A stretch of DNA of 64,000 nt from JAEINY01 sp942490535 (GTDB lineage: Bacteria > Bacteroidota > Bacteroidia > Bacteroidales > Marinilabiliaceae), in assembly GCA_942490535.1 (NCBI GenBank), contig CALNXQ010000005.1, positions 1,798,001 to 1,862,000 on the forward strand, in the 5' to 3' direction. Made by a program: the position numbers and the translations under genes. Below, in pieces: positions 8,347 through 17,559 of this stretch (positions within the stretch are counted from its first letter, which is position 1; every line of letters begins with the position of its first letter). The notes below the pieces were generated by a model. It worked only from the letters and a program-made list of their open reading frames with translations, searched no databases and was not told the DNA's origin.

Positions 8347-8940
8347 ATGAAAAGTTTAGATTTTAACATATTTGAGACGCATCAGCCCAAGTTGCAACCG
8401 GCAAAGGGTCGCATTTTAATTGCAGAACCTTTTTTGCAAGGACCCTATTTCAGTCGTTCCATCGTTTTTTTAACGGAGTTCAGTAAAGAAGGCGCTGTCG
8501 GGTTTGTTTTGAATAAATCATCTGATCTTTATCCCGATGAGGTCATTGAGGATCTTTTTAATTTCAAAGGTCAGCTTCACATTGGCGGCCCGGTTTCGTC
8601 TAATACTCTGCATTTTTTGCATAGTCTGGGCGATCAGGTGGATGGTTCGGTAAAAGTGACCGAAACCCTCTATTGGGGAGGTGATTTTGAACAAATTAAA
8701 GAATTAATTAATTCGGGTAAAGCCGATCATACACAGGTGAAATTTTTTGCCGGTTACTCCGGATGGTCGCCCGGTCAGCTGGAAGATGAAATTACAGAGA
8801 ATTCATGGATCGTCGCTACACTGGATGATAACACCATTATGGCCCCTGACCTGGAGAATATATGGAAAGTATCCATGGAAGGATTGGGCGATATTTTCAA
8901 AGTGTGGACGAATTTTCCGCAGAATCCAACCTTTAACTAG
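8347..8940 (+). CDS. YqgE/AlgH family protein (UPF0301/DUF179)
   Basis: This 197-residue cytoplasmic protein matches the YqgE/AlgH family along its whole length: GRILIAEPFLQGPYFSRSIV near the start, GFVLNKS, the GGPV motif (LHIGGPVSSNTLHFLH), the stretch FFAGYSGWSPGQLEDEI, and a C-terminal W/P-rich tail. The biochemical role of the family is unsettled; AlgH of Pseudomonas was linked to alginate regulation. It stands alone, divergent from the antiporter gene and convergent with the aminotransferase gene, its stop codon only 9 bp from that gene's end. A TTTG at 8277 and TATTTTG at 8322 could be a weak promoter. Confidence 0.92.
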   Translation: MKSLDFNIFETHQPKLQPAKGRILIAEPFLQGPYFSRSIVFLTEFSKEGAVGFVLNKSSDLYPDEVIEDLFNFKGQLHIGGPVSSNTLHFLHSLGDQVDGSVKVTETLYWGGDFEQIKELINSGKADHTQVKFFAGYSGWSPGQLEDEITENSWIVATLDDNTIMAPDLENIWKVSMEGLGDIFKVWTNFPQNPTFN

Positions 8941-8949
8941 TTAGGTCCT

Positions 8950-9819
8950 TTAAAACAGCTCGTCCGTAGCTTTGATCTGAGCGTTTAACAAGCGGGCGAT
9001 TTCTTTTACCACCCGGCAGTAATACCGTTTGTCTTCAAAGCCAACAATCCATTGAATGCCTTGAATGGCATTGGTCAGGAACAATTCATCGGCTTCAAAA
9101 AGCTCTTCGCGGGTGGCCCCAGGTACCTCTTCCAAGCGATAACCGTTGGCCCTTAATAGGCGAAGTATTTGTTTTCGCATCACGCCTTCCACACATCCGG
9201 ATGCGCGCAAAGGGGTGTATACTTTTTCATCTTTCACCCAAAATAAGTTGGAGGATAAGCCCTCAATGATGTAACCCTTGTCGTTACAAATCAGAATGTC
9301 TTGCCAGTTGTGTGCTTGTTTTTCTAATCCTGCCAAAACAAACAACAGGGAGTTGGCCGATTTGAATGCATTTAAGGAGCTGTATGATTTGCGCTCGGTG
9401 GTGAACAAGCCGGTTAATAATCCTTTTGTGTTGAGGGAGTAACCTTGAGTGGCCAGTGCTGATGCCTCAAGGAGATACTCAGCCTTATTGGATGCAGGGG
9501 TGTACAAGCCGCCATTGGATCGAAATACTGAAAGCCGGATGCGACAATCCCCATAAATGCGATTTTTAGAGATTACCTGAGCGATCAGCTCCTCCATTTT
9601 TTCCCGTGGCGGCAAGCTGCTGATCTGCATTTTCAACAGGGTCATGCCACGCACTAACCGGCGGTAATGATCTTCAAAAAACAGGGGGACGAGTTGGCTG
9701 CAGCGGATGGTCTCGAACAGCGCATCTCCATACCGGAAAGCTCTGTTTTGAGCCGTAAAAATAGGTGCGTCAGCCGCCATCATCTTCCCGTTTAGGCATA
9801 CGTATCCGGCGTTTTCCAT
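8950..9819 (-). CDS. pabC: Class IV aminotransferase, probably 4-amino-4-deoxychorismate lyase
   Basis: A 289-residue fold-type IV PLP enzyme. The N-terminal block FTAQNRAFRYGDALFETIR, the PLP lysine K153 (SLNAFKSANSL), and the cofactor-binding EGLSSNLFWV at 186-195 are all present. Class IV members are aminodeoxychorismate lyase (folate), branched-chain or D-amino-acid aminotransferases. The GDALFETIR block and length favour the PabC group, but substrate is not certain. Its start codon overlaps the stop of the HAD phosphatase gene (TAATG), so it is the last gene of the leftward amn-holA-rhomboid-HAD operon. Confidence 0.8.
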   Translation of the reverse strand: MENAGYVCLNGKMMAADAPIFTAQNRAFRYGDALFETIRCSQLVPLFFEDHYRRLVRGMTLLKMQISSLPPREKMEELIAQVISKNRIYGDCRIRLSVFRSNGGLYTPASNKAEYLLEASALATQGYSLNTKGLLTGLFTTERKSYSSLNAFKSANSLLFVLAGLEKQAHNWQDILICNDKGYIIEGLSSNLFWVKDEKVYTPLRASGCVEGVMRKQILRLLRANGYRLEEVPGATREELFEADELFLTNAIQGIQWIVGFEDKRYYCRVVKEIARLLNAQIKATDELF

Positions 9820-10316
9820 TAGATGCGTTCTAAAATACTTTTACAGGCAGGTAAAATAGAGGCATTGGCTTCAATTTTATAACAGGCCTTTAGTCCGGCA
9901 GCTTCACCGGCTTGCATATCACGAAGTGAATCGCCGATCATGAATGATTGGGTGGGGTCAATCTGATGTTCCTCCAGGGCACGCAAAATCATGCCTGGCT
10001 TTGGTTTACGACAATCGCAGTCGCTCACAGCGTTATGATGGGGGCAATAATAGATGGCTTCAATGGGAATTTGGTGTTGCGCCATCTCATTGATAAAATA
10101 ATCATGTACCTCTTTAACATCCTTTTCGGTGTATTGGCCTTTGGCCACACCGCCCTGATTGGTGACCACAATTAACTTGTACCCGGCCGCATGCAACATG
10201 CGAAAGCCTTCAGCAATGTGGGAGTTAATTTTGAAGTCTTCGACCCGATACACATAATAGTGTCCTTCGTCATTATTAATGACCCCATCCCGGTCGATAA
10301 ATACAGCTTTATGCAT
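9819..10316 (-). CDS. HAD-IIIA phosphatase, GmhB/HisB-N type
   Basis: This 165-residue HAD enzyme has the nucleophile and acid/base D8 and D10 (FIDRDGVINND), motif II TNQGG, the zinc site C91-x-H93 and C100-x-C102, a RKPKPG motif with the basic catalytic residue, and motif III MIGDSLRDMQAG. These are the features of D-glycero-beta-D-manno-heptose 1,7-bisphosphate 7-phosphatase (GmhB), which supplies ADP-heptose for lipopolysaccharide core; close relatives act on histidinol phosphate or other sugar phosphates. No other heptose genes are nearby, so the substrate is inferred. Overlaps the next gene by one base. Confidence 0.82.
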   Translation of the reverse strand: MHKAVFIDRDGVINNDEGHYYVYRVEDFKINSHIAEGFRMLHAAGYKLIVVTNQGGVAKGQYTEKDVKEVHDYFINEMAQHQIPIEAIYYCPHHNAVSDCDCRKPKPGMILRALEEHQIDPTQSFMIGDSLRDMQAGEAAGLKACYKIEANASILPACKSILERI

Positions 10317-10324
10317 ACCTTATT

Positions 10325-10936
10325 TTAGAAGAATAGAAGTAGTTCACTGAAGAAATGCCGGATCAATGAAGGATTGAAGAGTAAAGGAAAGATAAATCCA
10401 TAAACAGCGCCCCAGAAATGAGCATCATGCCCGATGTTATCCTGATTGCGATGGGACATAATGCGCGAGTAAACCAGGTAACCAACCCCTAAGATAATGC
10501 CTGGAACAGGAATGAAATACAGATATATCGTCCCATAGGGGTTGTACAAAATACTTGCAAATACCACTGCCGAAACAGCTCCGGATGCGCCGATGGCATT
10601 GTAGTTATAGTTGTCTTTTTCTTTGGCCAGGGAATACAAGCTGGAAACGACCAAAGCCGAAACGAAAAACAAGATAAACATCAGGTTACTATTCCCTGGT
10701 AAGGTTTGGTTGAAATAATGAATGACCGCACCTCCAAACGACCAAAGTACAAACATGTTGATGAGTAGGTGTCCCCATCCGCCATGAAAAAAGCCATGAC
10801 TGATAATTCGGATATACTCTTTGCGGTGTTTGATTTGCCAGGCATTAAATTGGTAACGATAAATCAGTTCCGGCTGACTAAAGCCGGCAATACTAATGAG
10901 TGAGATGGCAATAATAATAACGATCGAAATGTTCAT
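10325..10936 (-). CDS. Rhomboid family intramembrane serine protease
   Basis: The 203-residue membrane protein has six predicted helices and the rhomboid catalytic set: an oxyanion-type Asn in GHLLINMFVL (N60), the nucleophile S118 in IGASGAVSA, and H173 in HDAHFWGAVYG. The FHGGWGHL segment on loop 1 is typical. It cleaves transmembrane substrates within the bilayer; its targets are unknown. It sits between holA (1 bp upstream) and the HAD phosphatase (8 bp downstream), so it is co-transcribed with them. Confidence 0.92.
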   Translation of the reverse strand: MNISIVIIIAISLISIAGFSQPELIYRYQFNAWQIKHRKEYIRIISHGFFHGGWGHLLINMFVLWSFGGAVIHYFNQTLPGNSNLMFILFFVSALVVSSLYSLAKEKDNYNYNAIGASGAVSAVVFASILYNPYGTIYLYFIPVPGIILGVGYLVYSRIMSHRNQDNIGHDAHFWGAVYGFIFPLLFNPSLIRHFFSELLLFF

Positions 10937-10937
10937 G

Positions 10938-11939
10938 TTAATGCATGATTTTAAATATCAATTCTTTTAATAGCTCTCCACTGTCGGTGGTCGGGCTGTC
11001 AAATCCTTTGGATTTCATGTCGTAGGTACGCAATAGATCGATGACGTCCATCACTTTCAGGGCATTGTAATACCGGGCGCCGGTCACGTAATCGGCCACA
11101 AAAAACGGATTAATCTTTAACGCAGTAGCTACCGACATTTTGGACTTGTCTGGCAGGTAATAGTAGGCTAACAGTTTTTGGAAATAACCGAACAAGGTTG
11201 AAATAGTGACCTGTATGGGGTGTTCTTTGGTATTTTTACCAAAGGCCAGTATGATTTTATTGGCTTTGGAAACATCCTTGCTGAACACTGCCTTTTGCAG
11301 TTCAAAGTTATTGTAGTCTTTGCTGATGCCAATGTTTTGCTCAATGTGAGCGGCGGTAATCTGTTTAAACCCCTCACCTAAGGCAATTTCTAGTTTATCA
11401 ATCTCATGGGTGATTTTAGAAAGATCACTACCTAAAAATTCCGTTAATAGAGCAGCTGCTTTGGGATCGATGGAAAAGCCTTTCGTCTTCAAAAAGGAAC
11501 TGATCCAGCTGGGGATTTGATTGTCGTACAGTTTCTTCGACTCGAACAATATACCCGCCTTGCCAATGGATTTATAGAGCTTTTTACGCTTATCCAGTGT
11601 TTTGTATTTGTAATTCACCACCAGGATCGTAGATGTCAGTGGATTCTCGGCATAGTGGGTCAGCATTTCGATATCCTTGATGTTTTGGGCTTCCTTCACA
11701 ATGATCACCTGGTATTTTGACATCATGGGGTAGCGCCGTGCCGCATGAATCACAGCGGTGGCATCCACATCTTTTCCATAGAGGGTGGTTTGATTAAATC
11801 CTTTTTCCTCTTCGGAGAGCACATTTTTAGAGATGAAATGGGTGATTTCATCAATGAAATAGGGTTCATCGCCCATCAAAAAATAGATGGGGCGATAATG
11901 ACCCGTTTGTAATTCTTTTAGTATTTGTTCAAAAGTCAT
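10938..11939 (-). CDS. holA: DNA polymerase III subunit delta
   Basis: This 333-residue protein is the clamp-loader delta subunit that opens the sliding clamp. The N-terminal FLMGDEPYFIDEI, the ALTHEIDKLEI-like helix (SKITHEIDKLEIALG), and the C-terminal helical collar domain with LLRTYDMKSKGFDS are characteristic for Bacteroidota HolA. It has a degenerate P-loop region and no Walker motifs, as expected. It begins 14 bp after the amn stop and ends one base before the rhomboid start. Confidence 0.9.
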   Translation of the reverse strand: MTFEQILKELQTGHYRPIYFLMGDEPYFIDEITHFISKNVLSEEEKGFNQTTLYGKDVDATAVIHAARRYPMMSKYQVIIVKEAQNIKDIEMLTHYAENPLTSTILVVNYKYKTLDKRKKLYKSIGKAGILFESKKLYDNQIPSWISSFLKTKGFSIDPKAAALLTEFLGSDLSKITHEIDKLEIALGEGFKQITAAHIEQNIGISKDYNNFELQKAVFSKDVSKANKIILAFGKNTKEHPIQVTISTLFGYFQKLLAYYYLPDKSKMSVATALKINPFFVADYVTGARYYNALKVMDVIDLLRTYDMKSKGFDSPTTDSGELLKELIFKIMH

Positions 11940-11953
11940 GTCAAGTGACTGGC

Positions 11954-12730
11954 TTAATTATCAAAACGCAGATGTTTCACTGATTTTTTATTCTGAATGA
12001 TCACTTCCAGTGCAGCAATTCCTATTTTCAAATGCCTTTGCACATAGGATTGGGTAACTTTTTCATCACTGGCGGCAGTTTTAATGCCGGTAGAGATCAT
12101 GGGTTGATCCGAAACCAGTAACAAGGCACCTGTTGGTATTTCATTGGCAAATCCTACGGTGAAGATGGTCGCCGTTTCCATATCAATGGCCATGGCGCGT
12201 GTTTTTTCCAGGTATTTTTTAAAACGTTCGTCGTATTCCCATACCCGTTTGTTGGTGGTGAATACGGTACCGGTCCAATAATCTTCACCGGCATCACGAA
12301 TGGAGGATGACACGGCCCGTTGCAGACTAAAGGCTGGTAGTGCCGGTATTTCAGGTGGTAAGTAGTCATCTGAAGTACCATCACTGCGAATGGCGGCAAT
12401 GGGTAATACCAGGTCGCCCAGGTTGTTTTTCTTTTTTAGACCACCACATTTCCCCAGGAATAGTACTGCCTGCGGCATGATAGCGCTTAATAAATCCATC
12501 ATGGTTGCCGCATTGGGGCTCCCCATGCCAAAGTTGATAATGGTAATGCCATGGGCACTACAATTGGGCATGTTACCATTTCTTCCCACAATCGGAGCAT
12601 CATACCATTCGGAGAAGAGCTCCACGTAATAGTTGAAGTTGGTTAATAGGATGTACGGTGTGAAATCTTCCAGTTTGCGTCCGGTATAACGAGGTAACCA
12701 GTTATCAACAATTTCTTTTTTTGTTTTCAT
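11954..12730 (-). CDS. amn: AMP nucleosidase
   Basis: The 258-residue protein belongs to the nucleoside phosphorylase superfamily and matches short Bacteroidota AMP nucleosidases, which hydrolyse AMP to adenine and ribose 5-phosphate. It shows INFGMGSPNAATMMDLL, FLGKCGGLKKKNNLGD, the base-binding AMAIDMETATIFTVG and LVSDQPM. An open frame extends to 12871, but ATG 12728-12730 (MKTKKEIVDNWLPRYTG) is the usual family start and the extension is basic and featureless. First gene of the leftward operon; it lacks the N-terminal regulatory domain of the E. coli enzyme. Confidence 0.9.
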   Translation of the reverse strand: MKTKKEIVDNWLPRYTGRKLEDFTPYILLTNFNYYVELFSEWYDAPIVGRNGNMPNCSAHGITIINFGMGSPNAATMMDLLSAIMPQAVLFLGKCGGLKKKNNLGDLVLPIAAIRSDGTSDDYLPPEIPALPAFSLQRAVSSSIRDAGEDYWTGTVFTTNKRVWEYDERFKKYLEKTRAMAIDMETATIFTVGFANEIPTGALLLVSDQPMISTGIKTAASDEKVTQSYVQRHLKIGIAALEVIIQNKKSVKHLRFDN

Positions 12731-12888
12731 AGGCAAACGAACTTTTTTGCGGTTAGTGATGGTGAAATCCCTGAGAAAACTCTTGCCTGATCTAGCTAAA
12801 AAGAGCAGCCGTTGGGATTTGAATAATTGCGCTAAGGTAACTTTTTCTCTTGATTTTGGTTTACTTTGCACAAAAAAATACAGCGTTG

Positions 12889-13350
12889 ATGAAACCTCTT
12901 AATTTACCGCCTGTCTCGTTTCGAACCCGTCAACATGCGGGTAAGATGCAGGTGTTTGATGTCATTCGGAAGAAGTTTGTGGCTTTAACGCCGGAGGAGT
13001 GGGTGCGTCAACACTTTATTCATTTTTTAATGGATCAGAAACACTATCCGTCAGGATTAATTGCCGTGGAAATGCAGGTAGCTGTAAATGGCTTGAAACA
13101 GCGGGCCGATGTGGTGGTGTATAACCGGAAAGGCAAACCGGTGGTTGTGGTTGAATGTAAAGCGCCCTCGGTGGCGGTATCAAAATCGGTATTTGATCAG
13201 GCAGCACGATACAACATGCAGCTTCAGGTGGATTACCTGATTGTGACCAATGGCTTGCAACACTATTGTGCCCATTTAAATGGGACCGGAAATGCATATC
13301 AAATGTTACCGGATTTTCCGGATTTTAGTGAAATCAATACCTCTAAATAA
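12889..13350 (+). CDS. Small HsdR-N type nuclease-fold protein
   Basis: A 153-residue protein matching the HSDR_N_2 domain, the N-terminal nuclease fold of type I restriction subunits, here standing alone. The PD-(D/E)xK core is visible as D74 (QRADVVVY) and E89-x-K91 (VVECKAP), followed by QAARYNMQLQVDYLIVTNG. ATG 12889 is preferred over an earlier in-frame codon at 12850, and a TTACTTTGC near 12861 resembles a -7 box. No methylase, specificity or helicase genes are near, so it is not a restriction system. Such orphan copies are common in Bacteroidota; function unknown. Its 3' end overlaps the convergent acetyltransferase gene by 8 bp. Confidence 0.88.
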   Translation: MKPLNLPPVSFRTRQHAGKMQVFDVIRKKFVALTPEEWVRQHFIHFLMDQKHYPSGLIAVEMQVAVNGLKQRADVVVYNRKGKPVVVVECKAPSVAVSKSVFDQAARYNMQLQVDYLIVTNGLQHYCAHLNGTGNAYQMLPDFPDFSEINTSK

Positions 13351-13879
13351 TGGACGCGCGAATACGTTGATAAAGGTGTTCATCCACAAAGCCTTCTCTG
13401 GTTTTGCGCCATGATTTTTTAACCCCACTTAATGAAAACCCAGCTTTCTCAAAGAGTTTGATGCTAGCAGTATTGTGTGCTGAAATATTGGCGTATACCT
13501 GATGCATTCCCAGACTCTGAAAGCAGTAATCGACAAACATATTCAGCGCTTCCAATGCAAAGCCATGTTGCCGGTAGGTTTCGTTGATAACGATGCCTAT
13601 GCCACCTCTTAAATGGTAGGGGTCGAATTCAAACAGATCGATTAAGCCAACCGGAGTATTGGCAGCGTCTGTTTTTTCCAATTCAATAATGAGACGTAGT
13701 TGTTTGGTCTGAAAGATGTCCAGTTGCGATTGTTCAATGTACTTCTTCAATTGGTACCTAGAAAAAGGGGTGAGCGTATTGCTCACCTCCCATAATTTCA
13801 TGTCATTTTCCCAACTGTATAAAGTGTCTATATCTTCGGGCTCCAGGGCCCTTAGAATCACTTCTTCACGTGGTGTCAT
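13343..13879 (-). CDS. GNAT family N-acetyltransferase (RimJ/RimL-SpeG type)
   Basis: 178 residues with an Acetyltransf_3-like layout: the opening VILRALEPEDIDTLYSWEND, the acetyl-CoA binding region IGIVINETYRQHGFALEALN (with the Q/R-x-x-G/A turn), and the C-terminal NTASIKLFEKAGFSLSG motif. Members acetylate protein N-termini, spermidine or antibiotics; the substrate is not predictable here. The gene starts 6 bp after the stop of the upstream TPR/PD40 gene, so the two are probably co-transcribed. Confidence 0.88.
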   Translation of the reverse strand: MTPREEVILRALEPEDIDTLYSWENDMKLWEVSNTLTPFSRYQLKKYIEQSQLDIFQTKQLRLIIELEKTDAANTPVGLIDLFEFDPYHLRGGIGIVINETYRQHGFALEALNMFVDYCFQSLGMHQVYANISAHNTASIKLFEKAGFSLSGVKKSWRKTREGFVDEHLYQRIRASII

Positions 13880-13885
13880 GTGGTC

Positions 13886-15838
13886 TTATTTCTTGTCTTC
13901 TTCAGCTACTAAACTGTTGTATTGTTTCACATCGCGGATGAACGCATCTTGCCACAAGCCGGTATTTAATACTTTATCTTTTCCTTTCATGGATGCTTTA
14001 AAGCCTTTGAAAGTACCATATGAATAGCGGTAGAAACCGTCTTTACATTTATAAACGGTGATGGCGTCTTGCTCCAGATCCTTAAAAACACTGAAAGATG
14101 TAACTGGTTTTTTCAAGGACAATATTTGAACGGTATAGAATGGAATGCCATCACTTACATCCATTTGCTGCCCTTTAGCAGTACCGGATTGATCCGCCAA
14201 CTGTGTCTCTGCACCAGCAGGTGTTTCTGGTTTGGCAAGAGCAATGAGCGTCACATCCTCTAATTGGTTTGTCTCATTTCGTTTTTTATAGGCCATTTCG
14301 CGGGTCACCATCACTTCTGATTGGGTCTCTTCAAAACCTTCACCTGCATATCTAATGTTGTATTGTCCCTCAGCTTCCAAAATCAATACGTATTGGCCTG
14401 TTCCCGGATGGGGGCGATAGATGCCTGCCGGGGAATTATCATTTGCTTTAGTTACATGCACGCGTACATTTTCAATAGGGGCATCATCGGTGCTGTTTAC
14501 CGTTCCTTTAAATACGGCCAAACGATTGAGTTCAGGTTCTTCGTACTCAATCAGGTAGATGTCTGATCCACCCATATTGTCTTCATATTTGGAAGAAGCG
14601 TAATAGGCCACGTTTTGAGTGGTGGTGGGCACAAAGAAAAAGTCATCATCTGGTGTATTGATGGGATACCCCATGTTTTGAGGGACACTCCAGGTGCTAT
14701 CGGCCAGGGAATGACTGTAAAAAATATCAAATTGCCCCATGCTGTTATGACCCTCCGAACTGAAATATAAAGTTTTGCCATCGGGGTGGATCATGGGTGT
14801 TTCTTCATCGTATTGTGTATTGATATCGGAACCCAGATTTTGCGGTTTACCCCATTCGCCGTTGGGTAATAAGCGGCTGCGGTAGATGTCTAATCCCCCA
14901 AAACCACCCGGACGATCACTGGTAAAGTAAAGGACCGATTTATCTGGTGAAACTGAGGCATGTGTTTCTGCAAATTTAGTGTTGATGGGATTCGGTAGTT
15001 TAACCGGTTCGGCCCAGGTGGAGCCATCATAGAGGGATACATAAATGTTAGGACCATCAATGTCATTCCGATAAATGTAAAGCTCTTGTCCGTCCGATGA
15101 AAGACATACACCAGCTTCATGGCCGGGTTTGCGAAATAATTCCTTCAGTGATTTCGATTTGGTCCAGTCTTCATCTTTGGCGGTAGAGCTATAAATCCGT
15201 TCTGCATATTGTCCATCCGGCATTTTTTCACTGTAGCTGGAGGAACGGCGGGATGTGTAGAGTAAAAGCGTTTCGTCTGCTGAAATCAAAGGACTGTGAT
15301 CATCGTATTTGGTGTTGATGTTCTCACCCAGGTTATGCACTTTTAATACCACCGGAGAATTCATCAAATCAATGGCATTCTCGCAAATTTCTATTTGCCG
15401 GCGTGTTTCCAGGATAAGGTCTTCATCTTCGGGAGGTAATTGCTCAATTAATCGTTCATACACCGGAATGGCTTTCTTGGGTTGCAGCATTAATTGGTGC
15501 GATTTACCAATGGATAGCTGAATGTCCACACCCAAATTGGTGATGCGATCCGCCTCGGGTAATACATTGTAAGCCTTCTCAAAATAAACAATGGCCGTAT
15601 CGGGTCCGTTGGATGAATTAAGGTAACAATGGCCCAGATTGTAAAGTACATCTATATCTTCAGGGGTTGTTTTTAATAGGTCTTTAAATAAGTCAATGGC
15701 TTCATCATAGGCCTTATCTTCAGCCAGTCCTACCGCTTGGTTAAACTCACGGTTCATCTTACGGTCGCTGGATTGCGACGCAATAAATTGTAATGGTAAA
15801 ATTGCAACTAAAAGGACCAGCGTGCTTTTACGTATCAT
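13886..15838 (-). CDS. TPR / PD40 beta-propeller / SPOR-like envelope protein
   Basis: This 650-residue exported protein has a signal peptide (about residues 1-21), TPR repeats (to ~150), a run of PD40 propeller repeats (motifs such as LLYTSRRSSS, VLYFTSDRPGGFGGLDIY, TLYFSSEGHNSMGQFDI), a carboxypeptidase-regulatory-like domain (FKGTVNSTDDAPIENVRV), and a C-terminal SPOR-like domain (FYTVQILSLKKPVTSFSVFK). The order resembles the T9SS-associated protein PorE, but PorE ends in an OmpA peptidoglycan-binding domain. The SPOR-like end here may give a peptidoglycan link instead. The next gene upstream is a shorter paralogue. Precise function unknown. Confidence 0.8.
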   Translation of the reverse strand: MIRKSTLVLLVAILPLQFIASQSSDRKMNREFNQAVGLAEDKAYDEAIDLFKDLLKTTPEDIDVLYNLGHCYLNSSNGPDTAIVYFEKAYNVLPEADRITNLGVDIQLSIGKSHQLMLQPKKAIPVYERLIEQLPPEDEDLILETRRQIEICENAIDLMNSPVVLKVHNLGENINTKYDDHSPLISADETLLLYTSRRSSSYSEKMPDGQYAERIYSSTAKDEDWTKSKSLKELFRKPGHEAGVCLSSDGQELYIYRNDIDGPNIYVSLYDGSTWAEPVKLPNPINTKFAETHASVSPDKSVLYFTSDRPGGFGGLDIYRSRLLPNGEWGKPQNLGSDINTQYDEETPMIHPDGKTLYFSSEGHNSMGQFDIFYSHSLADSTWSVPQNMGYPINTPDDDFFFVPTTTQNVAYYASSKYEDNMGGSDIYLIEYEEPELNRLAVFKGTVNSTDDAPIENVRVHVTKANDNSPAGIYRPHPGTGQYVLILEAEGQYNIRYAGEGFEETQSEVMVTREMAYKKRNETNQLEDVTLIALAKPETPAGAETQLADQSGTAKGQQMDVSDGIPFYTVQILSLKKPVTSFSVFKDLEQDAITVYKCKDGFYRYSYGTFKGFKASMKGKDKVLNTGLWQDAFIRDVKQYNSLVAEEDKK

Positions 15839-15966
15839 GCCTAGTATGATTATGTTTGGTGTTAATATTCAACAAAAATGCAAAATAGCTAAAAAAAGTT
15901 CAACTGTTTTACTTTGTGTCTGCTTATTTGATTAATTATTGTATTTCTTCAGTTAAATTCAGTCGA

Positions 15967-17559
15967 TTACTCATTGGGAATGATCTGCGGGTCTAAATAG
16001 ATGGCGCTTCCCTTTGTTGGATAGTCAGCTCTTGATGGCACTTCAAACGTTTTTGTGATGGTCTGAAGTCCATCCGTAGTAATGGTCATCGTATAGTGAT
16101 TTCCGGTGGGCAGAATGAGGATGTATTTCCCATTATCAGGATGTGGTTTATAAATGCCCATGGATTCGCCTGATTCTTTCTTTTCCACTTTTATTTGTGA
16201 GTGAATGGAGGGGTTGCCATCTTCTTTAAATAAAAAGCCGGCTACCACAGCCATGGCGCGATGATCTGTTTCGGGAAATTCGATGACATAAATATCGGAC
16301 CGGCCAAATCCACCAGGCCGCTCAGAGGCGAAGTACACCCGTTGACCATCAGAAGTAGGGATGTAGAAAATGTCGTCCGCAGGGGTGTTAATGGGGTAGC
16401 CTATGTTTTCGGGTTTAGTCCATTGGTTATCCGCTGTCATGGTAGACTTAAAAATGTCATAACCACCCATAGACGAGTGTGCGGTGGAAGCAAAGTAAAG
16501 CGTGTGTCCATCGGGATGTAAAAAAGGACTCTCTTCCTCTTCCGGGGTATTGATGGTCGGACCCAAATTCACCACTTTCCCCCAGGAGCCGTCGGGAAGC
16601 CGGCTAACGCGGTAAATGTCACTACCGCCAAATCCTCCGGGTCGATCACTCGAGAAGTAAAGCGTTTGTCCGTTATCGGCCAATGAACCATGTGTTTCAT
16701 TGTAAGTGGAATTAATGGGGCGGGGTAATTTTTTAGGTTCCGACCAGCCATTGTTGGTGTAGTCGGCCATAAACAGGTTGCCGGAAATGCCATTATTCCG
16801 GTAAATAATCAACGTTTGCCCGTCGGCACTTAAGCTACTCGTGGCATCATTGTCGTCGGTATTGATGCCTGATCCGATATTAAGAGCCGGTAACCAACGT
16901 CCTTCACGCCAAGTAGACTGATGAATGTCCTCGTAGAACAATCCATCGGGCGTTGTATAACTGCCGGTTCCCTGGCGGTTGGATGTAAATACAATTAATG
17001 ATTCATCGGCCGATAGCACCGGACTGTGTTCATCAAATTCGCTGTTGATCGCTTGTCCCAGGTTGCTAATCCGAAATTGCACCGGATGTGCTTTTAGCTG
17101 GATGGCGTTTTGACTGTAATTGATTTCCTGATTGACTTTTGTCAGAATCTCCTTTTGTTTGGCTGAGATTTTATCTTTGAGCTCCAATAGAATTTTTAGG
17201 GCCTCTTCAAAACGATGGTTCAGGTGATAAGCTTGTGCCAGATAAAATCGGGCTTCAATGGCATTGTCATTTCTTCGGTCTGTGAGTAAAAAGGCTGTTG
17301 ATGCAGAGGTTAAAAAAGGAATGGCATCGTCGGCTTTATAATCCATATTCAAATAACAGATGCCCTGTTGGAGTTGTAAATAGGGATCATTGGGATATTT
17401 AATCAGTAAGTTGGAAATTTCGTCGGAAGCTTCCCCATAACTTTCCTGATTAATGTATTCTATTACTTTGACGAGTTCTTTCTTTTTTGGTTTTTTTGGC
17501 GCTGCGGAAATGTGCAAGGTCGTCATGAACAGCGCTAAAAGTATAATTGCTACTTTCAT
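15967..17559 (-). CDS. TPR / PD40 beta-propeller envelope protein, paralogue
   Basis: 530 residues with signal peptide (MKVAIILLALFMTTLHISA), TPRs and the same propeller motifs as its downstream neighbour (LIVFTSNRQGTGS, TLYFSSDRPGGFGGSDIY, TLYFASTAHSSMGGYDI, VYFASERPGGFGRSDIYV), then a carboxypeptidase-regulatory-like domain ending at the C-terminus. It lacks the SPOR-like domain of the 650-residue copy. The shared architecture and ~130-bp spacing point to tandem duplication followed by loss or gain of the C-terminal domain. Probably periplasmic; function unknown. Confidence 0.8.
   Translation of the reverse strand: MKVAIILLALFMTTLHISAAPKKPKKKELVKVIEYINQESYGEASDEISNLLIKYPNDPYLQLQQGICYLNMDYKADDAIPFLTSASTAFLLTDRRNDNAIEARFYLAQAYHLNHRFEEALKILLELKDKISAKQKEILTKVNQEINYSQNAIQLKAHPVQFRISNLGQAINSEFDEHSPVLSADESLIVFTSNRQGTGSYTTPDGLFYEDIHQSTWREGRWLPALNIGSGINTDDNDATSSLSADGQTLIIYRNNGISGNLFMADYTNNGWSEPKKLPRPINSTYNETHGSLADNGQTLYFSSDRPGGFGGSDIYRVSRLPDGSWGKVVNLGPTINTPEEEESPFLHPDGHTLYFASTAHSSMGGYDIFKSTMTADNQWTKPENIGYPINTPADDIFYIPTSDGQRVYFASERPGGFGRSDIYVIEFPETDHRAMAVVAGFLFKEDGNPSIHSQIKVEKKESGESMGIYKPHPDNGKYILILPTGNHYTMTITTDGLQTITKTFEVPSRADYPTKGSAIYLDPQIIPNE

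Noticed and set aside
12731..12871. Longer start for AMP nucleosidase
   Set aside because: The extension is basic, lacks family similarity, and overlaps the region expected to hold divergent promoters.
12889..13350. Part of a restriction-modification system
   Set aside because: No methylase, specificity or motor genes lie within many kilobases in either direction.
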